Assembly (NCBI RefSeq): GCF_001625195.1
Contig: NC_054389.1
Span: forward strand, 6,320,520 to 6,384,519
Length of the DNA stretch: 64,000 nucleotides
Source: Drechmeria coniospora
Taxonomy: Eukaryota; Ascomycota; Sordariomycetes; Hypocreales; Ophiocordycipitaceae
Reading direction: 5' to 3'
A program made the translations under genes and the position numbers. A model generated the notes under the pieces. The model made no database searches, was not told the DNA's origin, and worked only from the letters and a program-made list of their open reading frames with translations. How positions within the stretch are numbered: the first letter of the stretch is position 1; each line of letters starts with the position of its first letter. Shown piece after piece: positions 21,466-32,671 of the stretch.

Positions 21466-22402
21466 TCCGGATATGGGGGCGGCAGTCACCTGTCGAATCT
21501 GAATCCACGAGTAGAGTGCGGCCTTCACTAAGACCGCACCGAAGACGACTAGGAGCAGCATGTCACCAACTGTATATGAATGATAGATACCCAACAGCCC
21601 ACCATCTGTACAATAGTCGAGTTCCGAGTTAGGAGGGGGATGTTGTCATGCACATCTACTTGTTGCGGGCACGGATGTCGTGCGCAAGGAGATGCGGGTC
21701 GCAGGCAAATAGAAGCTCGGGCTCAGTCCGAACTTTCCGGAGCATGGGCATCCAGCCGAACAGCCACCTTTCCGTGCTTGCTCTCGAATCAACCAAATAT
21801 CGTCGTGGGTATTCAGGAAACGTCATAGTATCAAGGAACCTGGCTCCGCGTATCTTCAGGCGTGCGATCGGCTGCCTCCAGGTCCCGGCTTGGGACACCT
21901 CGTCGTGCCGTCTGGAATCGAGGCTGCAGGTGAGAGCATCGGTCGATAGAGGGAGATTTGGCGCGGAACGGGGATCAAGACAGGCAACGAAGGGCACGGA
22001 TCGGAAAAGGCCAAGGTTGAAGCGGCAGACCAGCGTTCTGTAAAGGGGTTTCGCGTCTTGCTCTTCGAATCCAGTATCGACCACCCGGTACACCAAACGA
22101 GGTATACATAAGAATGCCGCAAAAGGGGTACACATGATGTCTAGCCGCAAGCCTTCCCTACGACTCGGATAGCCGCCCAACGCACTCCCCATCCATCGCC
22201 TGGAACGAGCATAACTTGAAAAAGAAATCAGGGGAGCCAAAAAGAGACAAAAACATACCCCAGCCCATGTGTGTGGTTCAGTAAACAAGGGTTTTTTTCG
22301 GCTCGAGTTGCAGCAAGGTCAAAGAGTCACCTATTCCGACCGTGCCCTCAGACTCTTGACTTCACTTGCGTGTCCTCCCCAAGGTGGGAGTGGCAGGATC
22401 AC
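21466..22402. other. Convergent 3' region between PPR gene and PTC2
   Basis: A 937-bp space into which both genes end. The longest open frame (minus strand, 22288 to 21656) begins with TTG. From its first ATG at 22192 it would give 178 residues with no recognisable domain. I regard it as chance. Presumptive 3' untranslated regions fill the rest. Confidence 0.55.
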
Positions 22403-24472
22403 CTATTCCTCCACGTCTTTCGATTCTGAATTCGCCTGCGACGCCTCCTTCTTCGTGACATTGTTGGGCTCGGAAGGCTCAGGCTCCGCCTTCGCCTTGG
22501 CGTCCTCGGCAGTGGTGGATTCGGCCGGGGCCTTGTATATTTGGCTTTCGATATCCTTGTCCTCGTCGGCGTTGTCGAACATCTCGGTGTCATCTGAATC
22601 CGTAAGCACCTCAGTGCCATCGCCGAGAAAAATGATTCTGCCTCGGTACCCACCGACACCAACGCTCTTGCCCTTGTTCTCAATGTCCATCTCAAAGCCA
22701 CTATCGCTACTATCCTCGTAGTTGTGATGAACACCGGGACCGCGGAATTCGGCTAGGCAAGGTAGCATCCGAAGTCAGCCAAGAATTATTCCTCGTCCTT
22801 CGTGCCACCTTTCGGACTCGAGGCAGGATCCCGGGAATGCGTACCATATTCCGGAGGTGCGCAGGGCCCGTCCCCGTTGGCGACTCTTCGTGCAATTTCC
22901 TCGTACCACTCGTCCTTGGTCTTTCCATTGAGGAAGCCGATGATGATCATGGTCATGTTGTCGCAGCCGACGCCACCCGTTTCCGAGTTGGAAGCCAAGC
23001 AGTTATCCATCATGTTCTCACAGATCTTCTCCAGGTCTTGCTTGACGGCAATACCCCGTCTGACGAACTCGACAACGGCCTGCGAAGATTGGCAGTCCCA
23101 AATGCCTGCGACAACAGCATCAGCGAGGGCCTCGAGGGCAATTGCACAGCCGGACGATGCCCCTCTCACTCACCATCGCAAGCGAGGACGAGAAATTCGT
23201 CCTCATCGGTCAGGTCATGGACGGCCACGTCTGGAAAAGCGGTAACAATCTGGTCCTCGGGGGCCTTGCCGGCGGTCTTCTTGAATTCGAAGTCACCAAT
23301 GGCGCGCGACAGGGCTAGGTTGCCGTTGACACGACCGAAGTCGACGAAGCCGCCGGCTGCGGTGATGCGGTTCTTCTCGGCTGCAGATCGAGGTTAGTCT
23401 TGGGGGGAGGGTGAAAGGCTTTGGGATAGGATGCGCACAAACCTTCCAGCTGGGGCTTGTGGTCCTGGGACATTGGCTTTGCGCGTCCCTTGATGCCGAG
23501 AACACCTCTTGAGTCGCCGGCGTTGGCCTTGAGCGAGGTTAGCGACGGTGCTTGATCCCTCGCTGTCTCCGGTAGCGTGCCGGGGGGGGGGGGGGGGGAG
23601 GTGCTCGGCATACCACGTAGAGCTTCGATCCGGCCATCAGACTGACGCAGGCGGTGCAGCCAGAAACCTCCTCTTCATACTTGGGATCTGGACGGCACGG
23701 AAATGGTCAGTCGGAGTCGGATAGGAGGAGCTGAAAGGAGGACGAGGTCGGGACCAGCAGGTGGCGAGCAAAGGGCCAAGGTCGTACCGTTGAGAATCGC
23801 CCTGTCGCAAGCAAGGAAGCCATCCTTGAGACCCTGCGAATAATCGCCCTCCTTAAAAGTATCCTGCTTTGCAATGATATTGTGTATGTTCTCGCCAGCA
23901 TAAAGCGCTACCTTGTCACCTCCGTGGCCGTCGAAGACGCCGAAGAAGGAAAGCTGGGCGGGGTGCGGCTTGGAGTCGTTGCTGCTGGAGGCGATGAGAT
24001 CGAGGACTGCCGTATGAGAGTCCTCCATGCTGATGCGCCAGCCCTGCATGGCAGACAAGCCGTAGATGAGTTTATCATCTTCCCCACTCTCGGACGTCTG
24101 CGGGCGTATCGAGTTAGTGCTGAGTGTGAACGGACGGATGGACGTGGTGTTCTAGGCGCGCAAAGGGCTCAAGGAAGGTCGAGGAGAGTGTCTTGAAGAG
24201 CTCGAAAGCTCTCCCGTTGGTCGGCGGCTCGGATGGAAAGAAAAAAACGAGGAGCGAAGCGAAGAGAGGAGAGACGAGGCGAGGGCGGGCGGCGGGCGGC
24301 GGGCGGCGGGCGGGGTGGGAGGATGGACACGACGATGCAGAGGAAACCGGAGCGGAGGCGGAGTGCGGAAAGGAGAGGAGCCGGAGAGGAGGGGAGTCGA
24401 GGCGGTCGCGTGCTCGAGCATCTTCTAGTAACGCACCTTTTCGACGACGGGTTCCGAAAGGGTTTGACCCAT
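22403..24472 (-). CDS. PTC2: Protein phosphatase 2C, Ptc2/Ptc3 type
   Basis: Seven exons, 24472-24437, 24097-23788, 23687-23614, 23527-23443, 23380-23174, 23105-22845 and 22752-22403, encode 440 residues. This is a metal-dependent Ser/Thr phosphatase. In yeast Ptc2/Ptc3 dampen Hog1, the unfolded-protein response and DNA-checkpoint kinases. The N-terminus MGQTLSEPV matches yeast Ptc2 and offers Gly2 for possible myristoylation. Metal and catalytic motifs are GWRISMED (31-38), FGVFDGHGG (64-72), [29 protein letters not shown] and GCDNMTMI. The last 115 residues are acidic and Ser/Glu-rich, as in the yeast proteins. Intron 1 is long (339 nt). Intron 3 uses an AAG acceptor and contains a 17-nt C tract. 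All phases agree and rebuild an uninterrupted PP2C fold. Confidence 0.93.
23528..23613 (-). other. PTC2 intron 3: AAG acceptor and 17-nt C tract
   Basis: On the coding strand the intron begins GTATGCC, then carries 17 consecutive C residues (plus-strand G at 23582-23598). It has a GCTAAC branch point and ends CTCAAG. Joining here gives the universal PP2C sequence YVANAGDSR, so the unusual AAG acceptor is well supported by the protein. Confidence 0.8.
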
Positions 24473-27089
24473 GTTGTCGGGACGGTTGGGAGAGCGAAGG
24501 TGAGGTATCGGTCAGAATATGGCAGACAGGCAGGCAAAAGAGGGTTGAGGAGAGGGATTATGAGAAATTTGAAAAGGAAACAGGGAGACCCAGCGCCAAG
24601 TCGGAGAAAACGATGCGTCCTGGATCGGGCTCCGCGAGACGTGGGCAGGGATTGAGGTTGTGTGGGAAGAGGGAAGGGAAAGCGAAAGAACGAAAGAAGA
24701 ACAGTTCCGTCGTGGTGGTGATGAGACAGACAGGCAGCCAACCAGCCGGCCATCCAGCGAGCTGGTGGTGACGACGGCGCAAAATCGGTTTGTTGCTGGT
24801 GGGCAGGAAGCGGGGTAGTACCAGTACTTGGGGGCGGAGGCATTTGGCTGCGGTTGCGCCCCAGTTGTGCTGTCGGAGGAGGTACCAAGGCCAGAAGGCA
24901 TGTACCACCGACACTCGCCTGAGGAGCACAACTGCAGGACGGGTGTGCGTCGTAGACAGGTAAGTGCACTAGCATGAGAGGGTTAAGGGTGTGCCATGGC
25001 GGTATCTTCAGCACTGTACTCCATACTCGGTACGCACAGTAATAATCCGTTGGTGTAGGGAGTACAGTACTGTACACGTATTACCTGCAGTACTCCGCGC
25101 ATGTACTTGTGCAGTACTCCGTACTGACTTTGTACTTGTATAGAGTACAAGTAAATGGCTATAGTACGCATATTATTAGTATGTACTTATCGCTGCTAGA
25201 CAACTCGTCCCTTCCTTCGCACCAAGTACCTACCTGGTACCAGGAGCGCTAGCATCGCCGGTTATAAATGCACTAATAATACCACCTCTTCGTCGTGGCC
25301 ATAAGATATATGTGTACTATTGGGGCGTAGCGACGCGCAAGGCTCGCATCTGTCCAGGACTTGCCGGCCAGAAAGCTGTCCTCCGGCAGAAGAAATGTCT
25401 ACAAGCTCCAGGCAAGGTTGCTTGCTCGCTTTGACCGGGGGCACTGCACGGGCAAGAGCGCAAGAGCCTCCTGGTGTTACTGCAAGTATCAATGCTACCT
25501 ACTGTACTCCGTACACATGTTAGCATCACATCACTGCTAGGCCAGTTGGTACCGACGAGGTACATTTGTGGATACCTGGCTGTACCTGATGTACAGTATT
25601 AGTGAAGGAGCAGCAAGCATCCTCGTATCCACCCTGGTGTTCCTTGATTAGTTGGAATACCTCGACCGACCGTAAGGGCATGCGTGTGTTCGTCGCATGA
25701 AGTACAGTAATAAAACATCGACATAGGTGTGCGTGCTAGCGATAAGGAGGTGTAGGTACCTAGCAGCTATTTGGTCTCGATTCTACGGTTGTACTTGCAG
25801 TAGTATTGCTACTAAGTATGTCCGAAATCGCGAACCGCTAGGTGCCTACTGTACTCCGTACTAAGGTCCTACTTCACGTACATAGTATGCTTAGGTGTAC
25901 TCGGTACGGTGCACAGGACTCCGTAAGTAACACACTAGACAAGTAGCGTTGCAGCTACAAGGATGCTCTCCGACGCAGAGTTTGCCATTTGTTCGATGCA
26001 TGATGCTACACAGGGGGGAGGGATTCTCACGGCGAACGCAACCCACCCAATCATTGGAAGCTCGTGTGCAAAATTTGCCATCCGCTCGAGAGGTCGCGTG
26101 TTCTTTTTTTCACCTCCGTACGGAGTACCGTAAGAGTGAATGAGTGTGCCAGAAGCGCGCCGTGTACTTACGGCTCGAGTTAGCGAAGCTATGTGGCAGC
26201 GGCATGTTGAGATGCGTTAACGCTTCCACGGACACAACGCGGTTACAAGTGTAAGTACTTATATATCAGGGCTTCTCGTGCCGTTCTCCACAGCCTCCTA
26301 CAATGAATGACTGATTGTGCTCGTGGTCGACCAAGTGTTGAGTGCAAGTTCACTGGTTTTCGACATGGTATACTTATTTAAGTATACAGTAATAGACATG
26401 CCCGCATATACAGTACTACCTAATATGCTCCGTACTGTAGGTGCAGTATACTGTATGGAGTCGACTGGTACAGAAGTTTAAGTACATTGCGGAGTACGAA
26501 GTACAGTTTCTTAAGTACCTAGTAGATATACGACTGCGAGTGCACAAGTGCAGTACGAAAATTGCAATGCCACAGCACGCATGTACTGTACAGTAGGTGT
26601 AAGTAGTTGTAAGCCAAGGTGCAGGAGGAATCAAGTAATACGGTGCAGTTAGCTGGCGCGCAATGTGCTCCGCTGGCATCGTGAACGGGAACGCCGCTCG
26701 CCAGCAGTGACACGCAAGCGACGGGGTGTGATATCGGGAAATGAACCATCCGTCGCCTTTTCGAGAACATGGGCACCAGGGCAGTACAAAAGCGAGCACA
26801 TGTACCAAGTGCACACAGCACAGATTCAGTGCCGAATCATGATCGTGCATGTTCGGCGTTCGCGGTACGGTAGGCATCGTGGGTGGTACCATATCACGAC
26901 GCAAGAGGTGGTCAAGCTTGTCCTCACAACACGTGTTTGCACTGCGAATGACGAAGCACCGTTTCGCCGGTCAACATTGCTTTCGCTTTTTTCTCATCAT
27001 TACATGAACATAGTCTGGTATCTCTGGGTTGTCCGCTTGCGACTCTATACAGCACAAACAAAGGCGGCGCACACGAGGATTGACCGGCT
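24473..27089. other. Intergenic, PTC2 promoter side to AXL2 3' end
   Basis: Both neighbours lie on the minus strand. 24473-24960 is the likely PTC2 promoter and leader. 25000-26620 is dense in GTAC words (for example 25060-25200, 25500-25520, 25840-25930, 26110-26130, 26390-26600). Open frames there are short and lack domain signatures. 26900-27089 is the presumed AXL2 3' untranslated region. I see no RNA gene. Confidence 0.6.
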
Positions 27090-29753
27090 TTACAAAAACA
27101 CCGAAAAGCTCCCCCCGGCATCTGATCTTTGGTGGTGAGAATGTTCCCTGCTCCACCCTGTCCGATGCGTTGCCGGCTCTGGCTCGCCATTCCCCCCGGA
27201 CATGTTGATGATTGCTTCGCCGTCGTCGGCGTCCTCGTCCTGGTCCTCGTCCATCACATGCTTCGGGACGCTGCTCATCGATCGTTCTCCTTGCGCTCCG
27301 GTCGACCGCCCCGTCTCACGCCATGTGCTCGGCGACAGAGCCTCTGGCCTGTCACTCTCGGTTCGTCCTGTGCCTGGCCGTGAAGCACGGTACGGGGTCT
27401 CGTGAACGAGATCCTTGTGCGACGCGCTCTGCCTGGCTGTCCCGACGCCTCGGAAGCTCCCGATGACCCGCCAGTTCTCGGCGGAGCCAAACGACATGTC
27501 CGTTTCAAAGTCCTTGCTCTCGGCCGAAGAGTCGGTGTCGTACCAACCTTTGGAATCCTCGGTCCGGGACGTAAGCAGAGCCTTGGACGGTTTCCTGATG
27601 ACGGACACGCTGCCGCCGGCGTCGCTCTCCGCTATCGTCTCCCAGTTTGCCGTTGACCCCTGCTCCGGCACTGGCTTCCTCTGGCCGCTCTCAAACCCGC
27701 GCGGGAGCGCAGCCGAGCTCGACGTGACGATCGAGTGGGTCCCCAGACTCTGCTTTTCCTTCCGTGGGATGATGGTCGGCGTGGGCTGAAAGTTGGAAAC
27801 GTCTCCGAGCGTGGACATGGTCCTCGACTCGGTGAGATACCTCGGCATCGGGAGCATCTGATGGGGCGACCCGGGGAAGGTTGTGTTGGACCCGTTGCTT
27901 CCCGTTACCGTCGTCGCCGTCCCCTCCACTTCCACCGTGACCCAAGATTGCCGGTCGACCTCGCTCTCGGACTGGTCGATGCTCCGAATCGTAATCGTCC
28001 CCGGCGCTTCGGCGAAGAGTGGCCGGGGCATCTCGGGGTCGGATAAGCTGCCCAACGTGACAGACGACCGCTCCCTCGAGGACGACGGCGAGATGCCGTC
28101 GGCGTATCCTTCCTTCCCAGGCCTGAAAAGCTGCCTTTCCGTGTGCACGCCCACTCCTCCTTTCATCACATGCACCTGGCTCATGACCGAATGGTCCGAG
28201 TCGGCGGCACCGAGGTTGGCGGGGACCGAGTCTGGCATGTTCTTGCGATACTTGCCGGAGAGGTAGGTTTGGCGTGCGCGTCGACGGCGGAAGAAGCAGG
28301 CGAGCAGAATGAGGAGAAAGGTGATGAAGATGATGGGTATGATGGTCGCCAGCAAGATTTGTGCCGTGCTGAGTCGACCGGAATGCGAGTCGGTGGCGCT
28401 CTCGGCCACAGGGCTCGTCTGCGTCTGCGTCGCCTTCGTGACGGCCGTCGAAGCCGCCACCGTGACGGTGGGTGTTGCTTCCTCGAGCTCGAGGAAGATG
28501 ACGCCGAATCCTGCCGTCTCCTTCACGGCTGAACTCTTGGACGATGCCGTGATGGTGATGGTGAAATTGTCCTTGGCCGAGTCGGGAACCTTGCCGGACA
28601 GCTGGAGGCCATCGACCTTGAGCCAGTCCTGCTCCGGATCGGACGTCACCTGGATGTCGACGTCGTTTGGGTTGCGGAAGTGCTTGGCCAAATCGACTTC
28701 GAAGTCGCTGCCGGGCCGAACCTTGATGTCGTCCAGGGTGGATTCGAAAAGGGCCGAGGAGACTTGCAGGACGACGAGGACGTCCAGCTTGTCGGAGAAT
28801 TTGTCTTGGAAGCTGATGGTGAAATTTGTCGAGTGGTCATCGGGCCCAGGCGTCCCTTGAAGCTTGCCAATCTGTGCGTCGTACGCCAACCAGCTCGGCA
28901 GGCCATCCGTCGTCGCGTTCAACTCGGCCGCGACGACCTGCTTTCCATCCAGCTTCACGCCGTTCAGCACGCCGTCGTAGGCGAGTTCCGTCTGGCGACT
29001 CGCGTTGAGGGCGATGACGGGTTTGTCCGTCGTCAGCGTGTGGCTGCCGTTGCTGCCGACGACGATGGAAAAGGAGAGCGAGGCCGCGGAGAAGCCGACG
29101 ACGTCGGAGGCGACGAGCCTGAAGTCGAAGGTCTGCGGCGGCTGGACCAGGGACTCGACCGGCGGCGTCGTTCCCGAGAAGGTGAGGGAGGCGGCGTCGA
29201 ATCGGATCCAAGCCGGCAAGGGGCTGCTGTTGCCCGAGGAGGCGTAGTAGTTGGGTTCCGGCGTGCCAAAAGTGCCTCGGCTGAAGGTGTAGGTGAAAGG
29301 GGTGGACGGGTTGGCGAGGATGGACGAGGGAGCAGAAAATTTGCCGAAGCTGGCAATCTGCGATTGCATCGGCACCTTGACGGACGGTGGCGACAAGCGG
29401 GAAACGACAATGGTCGCGCTCATCGTCGTCGAGCCCGTGTCGTCGGTGGCGATGATGTCGACGGGCTGGCCCACGACGTCGCCGGCATCGACGGCCGAGT
29501 CCTTCGGGGTGCCGTACAGACGACGGGTGCCGCTCTCGATCGACAGCCAGCTCGGGTGGGTGCCCAAGGCGTAGGTCATCTTGGAGCTCGAGGTGAAGGT
29601 GTAGGGCGAGAAGGAGTAGGAGAACGACTTGTCGATGCGGGCAACCGACGGCAGCTGGGCGTTGAAGGGGAACGAGATGGCTGGCACGCAGCTTGCTATT
29701 CGAGCGAAGAACAGCAGCAGGGCGGTGGCCACGAGCGAGGCCATGATGGCCAT
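27090..29753 (-). CDS. AXL2: Axl2/Bud10-like cadherin-type polarity membrane protein
   Basis: One exon of 887 residues. The start is the first in-frame ATG after a TTG codon. A signal peptide (about 1-22, MAIMASLVATALLLFFARIA) is followed by four dystroglycan/cadherin-like (CADG) modules at roughly 28-120, 135-235, 250-345 and 345-425. They show repeated WLSIESGTRRLYGTP, WIRFDAASLTFSGTTP and WLAYDAQIGKLQGTP motifs and several N-glycosylation sites. A transmembrane helix at about 465-487 ends in RRRRAR. The cytoplasmic tail of about 400 residues is Ser/Thr-rich with a conserved SFSVFL end. Yeast Axl2 is an O-glycosylated plasma-membrane landmark for axial budding and septin organisation. Homologues in moulds act in septation and conidiation. 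The large antisense open frame is a shadow. Confidence 0.85.
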   Translation of the reverse strand: MAIMASLVATALLLFFARIASCVPAISFPFNAQLPSVARIDKSFSYSFSPYTFTSSSKMTYALGTHPSWLSIESGTRRLYGTPKDSAVDAGDVVGQPVDIIATDDTGSTTMSATIVVSRLSPPSVKVPMQSQIASFGKFSAPSSILANPSTPFTYTFSRGTFGTPEPNYYASSGNSSPLPAWIRFDAASLTFSGTTPPVESLVQPPQTFDFRLVASDVVGFSAASLSFSIVVGSNGSHTLTTDKPVIALNASRQTELAYDGVLNGVKLDGKQVVAAELNATTDGLPSWLAYDAQIGKLQGTPGPDDHSTNFTISFQDKFSDKLDVLVVLQVSSALFESTLDDIKVRPGSDFEVDLAKHFRNPNDVDIQVTSDPEQDWLKVDGLQLSGKVPDSAKDNFTITITASSKSSAVKETAGFGVIFLELEEATPTVTVAASTAVTKATQTQTSPVAESATDSHSGRLSTAQILLATIIPIIFITFLLILLACFFRRRRARQTYLSGKYRKNMPDSVPANLGAADSDHSVMSQVHVMKGGVGVHTERQLFRPGKEGYADGISPSSSRERSSVTLGSLSDPEMPRPLFAEAPGTITIRSIDQSESEVDRQSWVTVEVEGTATTVTGSNGSNTTFPGSPHQMLPMPRYLTESRTMSTLGDVSNFQPTPTIIPRKEKQSLGTHSIVTSSSAALPRGFESGQRKPVPEQGSTANWETIAESDAGGSVSVIRKPSKALLTSRTEDSKGWYDTDSSAESKDFETDMSFGSAENWRVIGSFRGVGTARQSASHKDLVHETPYRASRPGTGRTESDRPEALSPSTWRETGRSTGAQGERSMSSVPKHVMDEDQDEDADDGEAIINMSGGNGEPEPATHRTGWSREHSHHQRSDAGGSFSVFL

Positions 29754-31686
29754 GATGGGGACACGGCTGCGCGCAGGAAGGCGCAATATCGTGAGGTCAC
29801 CGGGAAATCAGATCAGGCGGCCATCCAGTCGAGAAGCCGAAGATGGTGACGACGGCGAAGGAAGGCGTGGTAGGGGAGAGATCTGACCGATACCGAGGGT
29901 CGGGCGAGAGGAGAGGCAGATGCGCGCGAGGCGGCATCTTCAACGACGAACCAGGCCGATGGCTGGATGGACCGACGATACCTCCCCCTTCATTCCTCCA
30001 AGACTCGGGGTCGTCCATTGTGCTCTCTAGCGTGCGCGGCCACCACATGCCACGGCAACTCGCGACGTACCATGACTTGCCAGCAGTGGATTCCACAGAG
30101 TGACCAGCCAGCTGCGAGTGGAGTGGCAGGCCATTCGAATGGTTGGTGGTGGCATTCCAGAGCACGTTGCCATTACGCCGTCGACGTTGAAAAAGGTGAG
30201 ACATGGCGAAGATGCCACCTACAGATCGTGCGGATCGTGGCTGGGGCGACTAGCTGCCCATCCGGACTTTGAATGCCGACTACTCGACGTGGTACAGCAA
30301 GGTACCTGCCATTAACGCGCTTGGGTCGAGGCACGCGAAATGGCCAACGCGACCGCGTAGAGAGCTTTGCTGATGAAGCCTCAAATACCCATTACTTTAA
30401 GAACCTTGAAGGAGAACCATTCAACTTCCGGGCACGTCCACGGGACTGGGCCGCTGCAATGTGCGTCCTTTTGTCGTCTCCCCGGTTTTGCCGACAGCGG
30501 CCTCTAGGACTGGAGGATCGCACGCAGACTGCAGGGTCGCCGCCAGCGCTGGCAGCGGAGGAGACTGATGCTACCCAACGTCCTGTTCGCAGGGATTCCA
30601 TGACCGTGGACGGCGGGTGCGTCAAACTGTAAAACGGAATGTGCCCGCTCAGTAGACCACGGATGAGGATGCATCGTTCTCGGCGGCGAATCATCTCCTC
30701 CATTCTCGATGGTCAGTTCATAGATTCGTCACTCTCGCAGCCAGCAGCTTGTTCGCCAGCTCCTGCTTCCGAAGGGTACAGGGCAGAACAAGACGGCGAG
30801 GTCATGGGTGCAGGCAGACCTTGACCAATCCCGCACATCTGGATATGCGATCATGTTGCAGCAGCAATCGGGCTTGGGCACCATCATCGATTAAAGCCAC
30901 GACTCGACATGTGGAGTGACATTTCGTAGCGAGCCAAGGTATCGGGCGGTCCGTGTCTGGGTTGCGAAATGGCAACGAAACAACGTGGCCACCGTGGAGC
31001 TATCGGGCGACCGGGTCATCGGGGAGCGGGGCGACGATGCCGCCGTTCCATTTCGCGGCCATTGGTGATGCAAGGGCAGAGCACGAATGGTGATGTGATG
31101 TGAAAAACTCGAGTGCCGTGGTAGTGTCGTTGGCAAGTTGGTGCATGCAGCAAGGACGTATTAATTAATTGTACTGTAAGTACGGTAGAGGTGTACTCCG
31201 AACACTGTACGGAGTACTGCACACCGGAGGTCCTAGGGTACAATGTGCTCTGTACGGCGGGTAATACAGGCGTGAGGCGAGCACTAGGTATTAATAATGG
31301 GGAAGGGGAAAGGTGGTTGGGTCGGCCTGTGGACCTAAACACTAAACAGGGCACCCGGGGGAAAAAATCCACAGCAGCATCAAGCGAAGTGCAAAGGGGA
31401 CAACTTGACGTCCGTGGAAGGAATCATGGCCCACGACCCTAGTTGGTGCTCGTAGGAAAGGAAGAAGTGCGACTCGACAACACAACACGAGCTTTTCTCT
31501 TGCTTGCTTCACAGTTTGGCTGAGCAAGGTTCGCTCGTGCCCGCCCACCTCCTGACCCGAGTGCTCCCGGGCTCCCTCGGTTCCGTCCGTCATTCTCCCC
31601 TGCCCCCTCCCCCTGTTCGCAAACGTTCCAGTCTGCCTCTTTTTTTTTTTCGTTTCTTTTTGGTCGTCGCAACCAAGACGACGACG
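29754..31686. promoter_or_regulatory. Divergent intergenic region, AXL2/EFM6
   Basis: A 1.9-kb space between two start codons pointing apart. GTAC words cluster at about 31160-31260 (for example ACTGTACGGAGTACTGC). The last 200 bp before EFM6 are C/T-rich and contain a run of ten T residues near 31640. No gene or RNA is recognised in the remaining sequence. Confidence 0.5.
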
Positions 31687-32671
31687 ATGGACGAGGACCG
31701 CTCACCGTCGCCTGAGCTGAACCCCGTCAGCGTCAGCGAGGACCTGACACCCCTGCCCAACCTGAAGCGGGCGGGCAAGGCGGACATCGACTTTGACGGC
31801 CTGCTCGACCAACCACTCAAGATCCACGAAGATGTCCGGTCAGGCTGCGGCGGACAAACATGGCCGGCCGGCCTCGTACTAGGCAAGCACTTGCTCCGCT
31901 ATCACAAGCACGGGCTCCAAGGTGCAAAAATGTACGTCGTCGATGGTCGCTGGTTGCCGATGGACATTGTCCTGGTGCTCCACCCTGCCACTTTTCCTTT
32001 TTCATTTTTCCTCTTCCAACAAGTGCTGACAAGGGACTTTCGCCCCCCTCCAGACTGGAGCTCGGTGCCGGGGGAGGATTGGTCGGGTTGGCGGTGGCAC
32101 GGGGATGCGTCGGGAGCACGCTGCTGCTGACGGACCAGGACGAAATGTTACAGCTGATGCGGCACAACATTCGCCTCAACGAAGTGGGTTCCACCGTCGG
32201 TGCTCTTGTTCTCAACTGGTACGTCCCTATCGGCATGGGCCCCAGCACGATCCTCTCGTGCGTGAGGCATATTTGCGCCATATTTTCTGACCAGTTTCAC
32301 CAAACAGGGGCGAGCCGCTGCCAGACGACGTCGTGCAACAGCGGCCAGACGTCGTCTTGGCAGGCGAGTGCGTTTATTTCGAGCCCGCCTTTCCGTTGCT
32401 GATGAAGACGCTCCACGATCTCTTCGAACTCAACGAGGATGCCGTTGTCTATTTCTGCTTCAAGAAGCGTAGACGAGCCGACATGCAGTTTGTCAAGATG
32501 GCCAAGAAGGCTTTCGTGGTGGAAGAGCCGCTCGACGAGGACCGACCAATCTTTTCCCGCCAATCCTTGTTCCTCTTCTGTTTCAAGAGCAAGAGGGCAG
32601 GCGGCACCAGCAAACACAGTGCGAGGCCGACTGGCATCAACGGAGAAGGAGAGGGCAAAAATGGTAGCTGA
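31687..32671 (+). CDS. EFM6: EFM6/METTL21-like protein-lysine methyltransferase
   Basis: Exons 31687-31931, 32054-32218 and 32308-32671 encode 257 residues, close to yeast Efm6 (about 246). Efm6 methylates a lysine of translation elongation factor 1A in the cytosol, using S-adenosylmethionine. The visible seven-beta-strand motifs are TWPAGLVLGKHLL before the fold, motif I LELGAGGGLVGLAVA at about 83-97, LLTDQDEML, then RPDVVLAGECVYFEPAF (post-I/motif II) and VVYFCFKKRRRAD. The protein shows GEC rather than the D/E-x-x-Y of some METTL21 members. Introns are in phase 2 (donors GTACGT twice, acceptors CTCCAG and AAACAG) and rejoin AKILELG and LNWGEPL. The substrate is inferred from family membership. 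Confidence 0.85.

Noticed and set aside
21656..22288. 210-codon minus-strand frame between the PPR gene and PTC2
   Set aside because: It begins with TTG; from the first ATG it gives 178 residues with no domain, in a region expected to be 3' untranslated sequence. I cannot exclude a lineage-specific gene.
24169..25077. 302-codon minus-strand frame upstream of PTC2
   Set aside because: It covers PTC2 intron 1 and leader sequence and reads through low-complexity Arg/Pro/Ser tracts. The spliced PTC2 model explains the region better.
28680..29849. 389-codon open frame on the plus strand
   Set aside because: It is antisense to AXL2, has Gly/Arg/Asp-biased composition and no recognisable motif.
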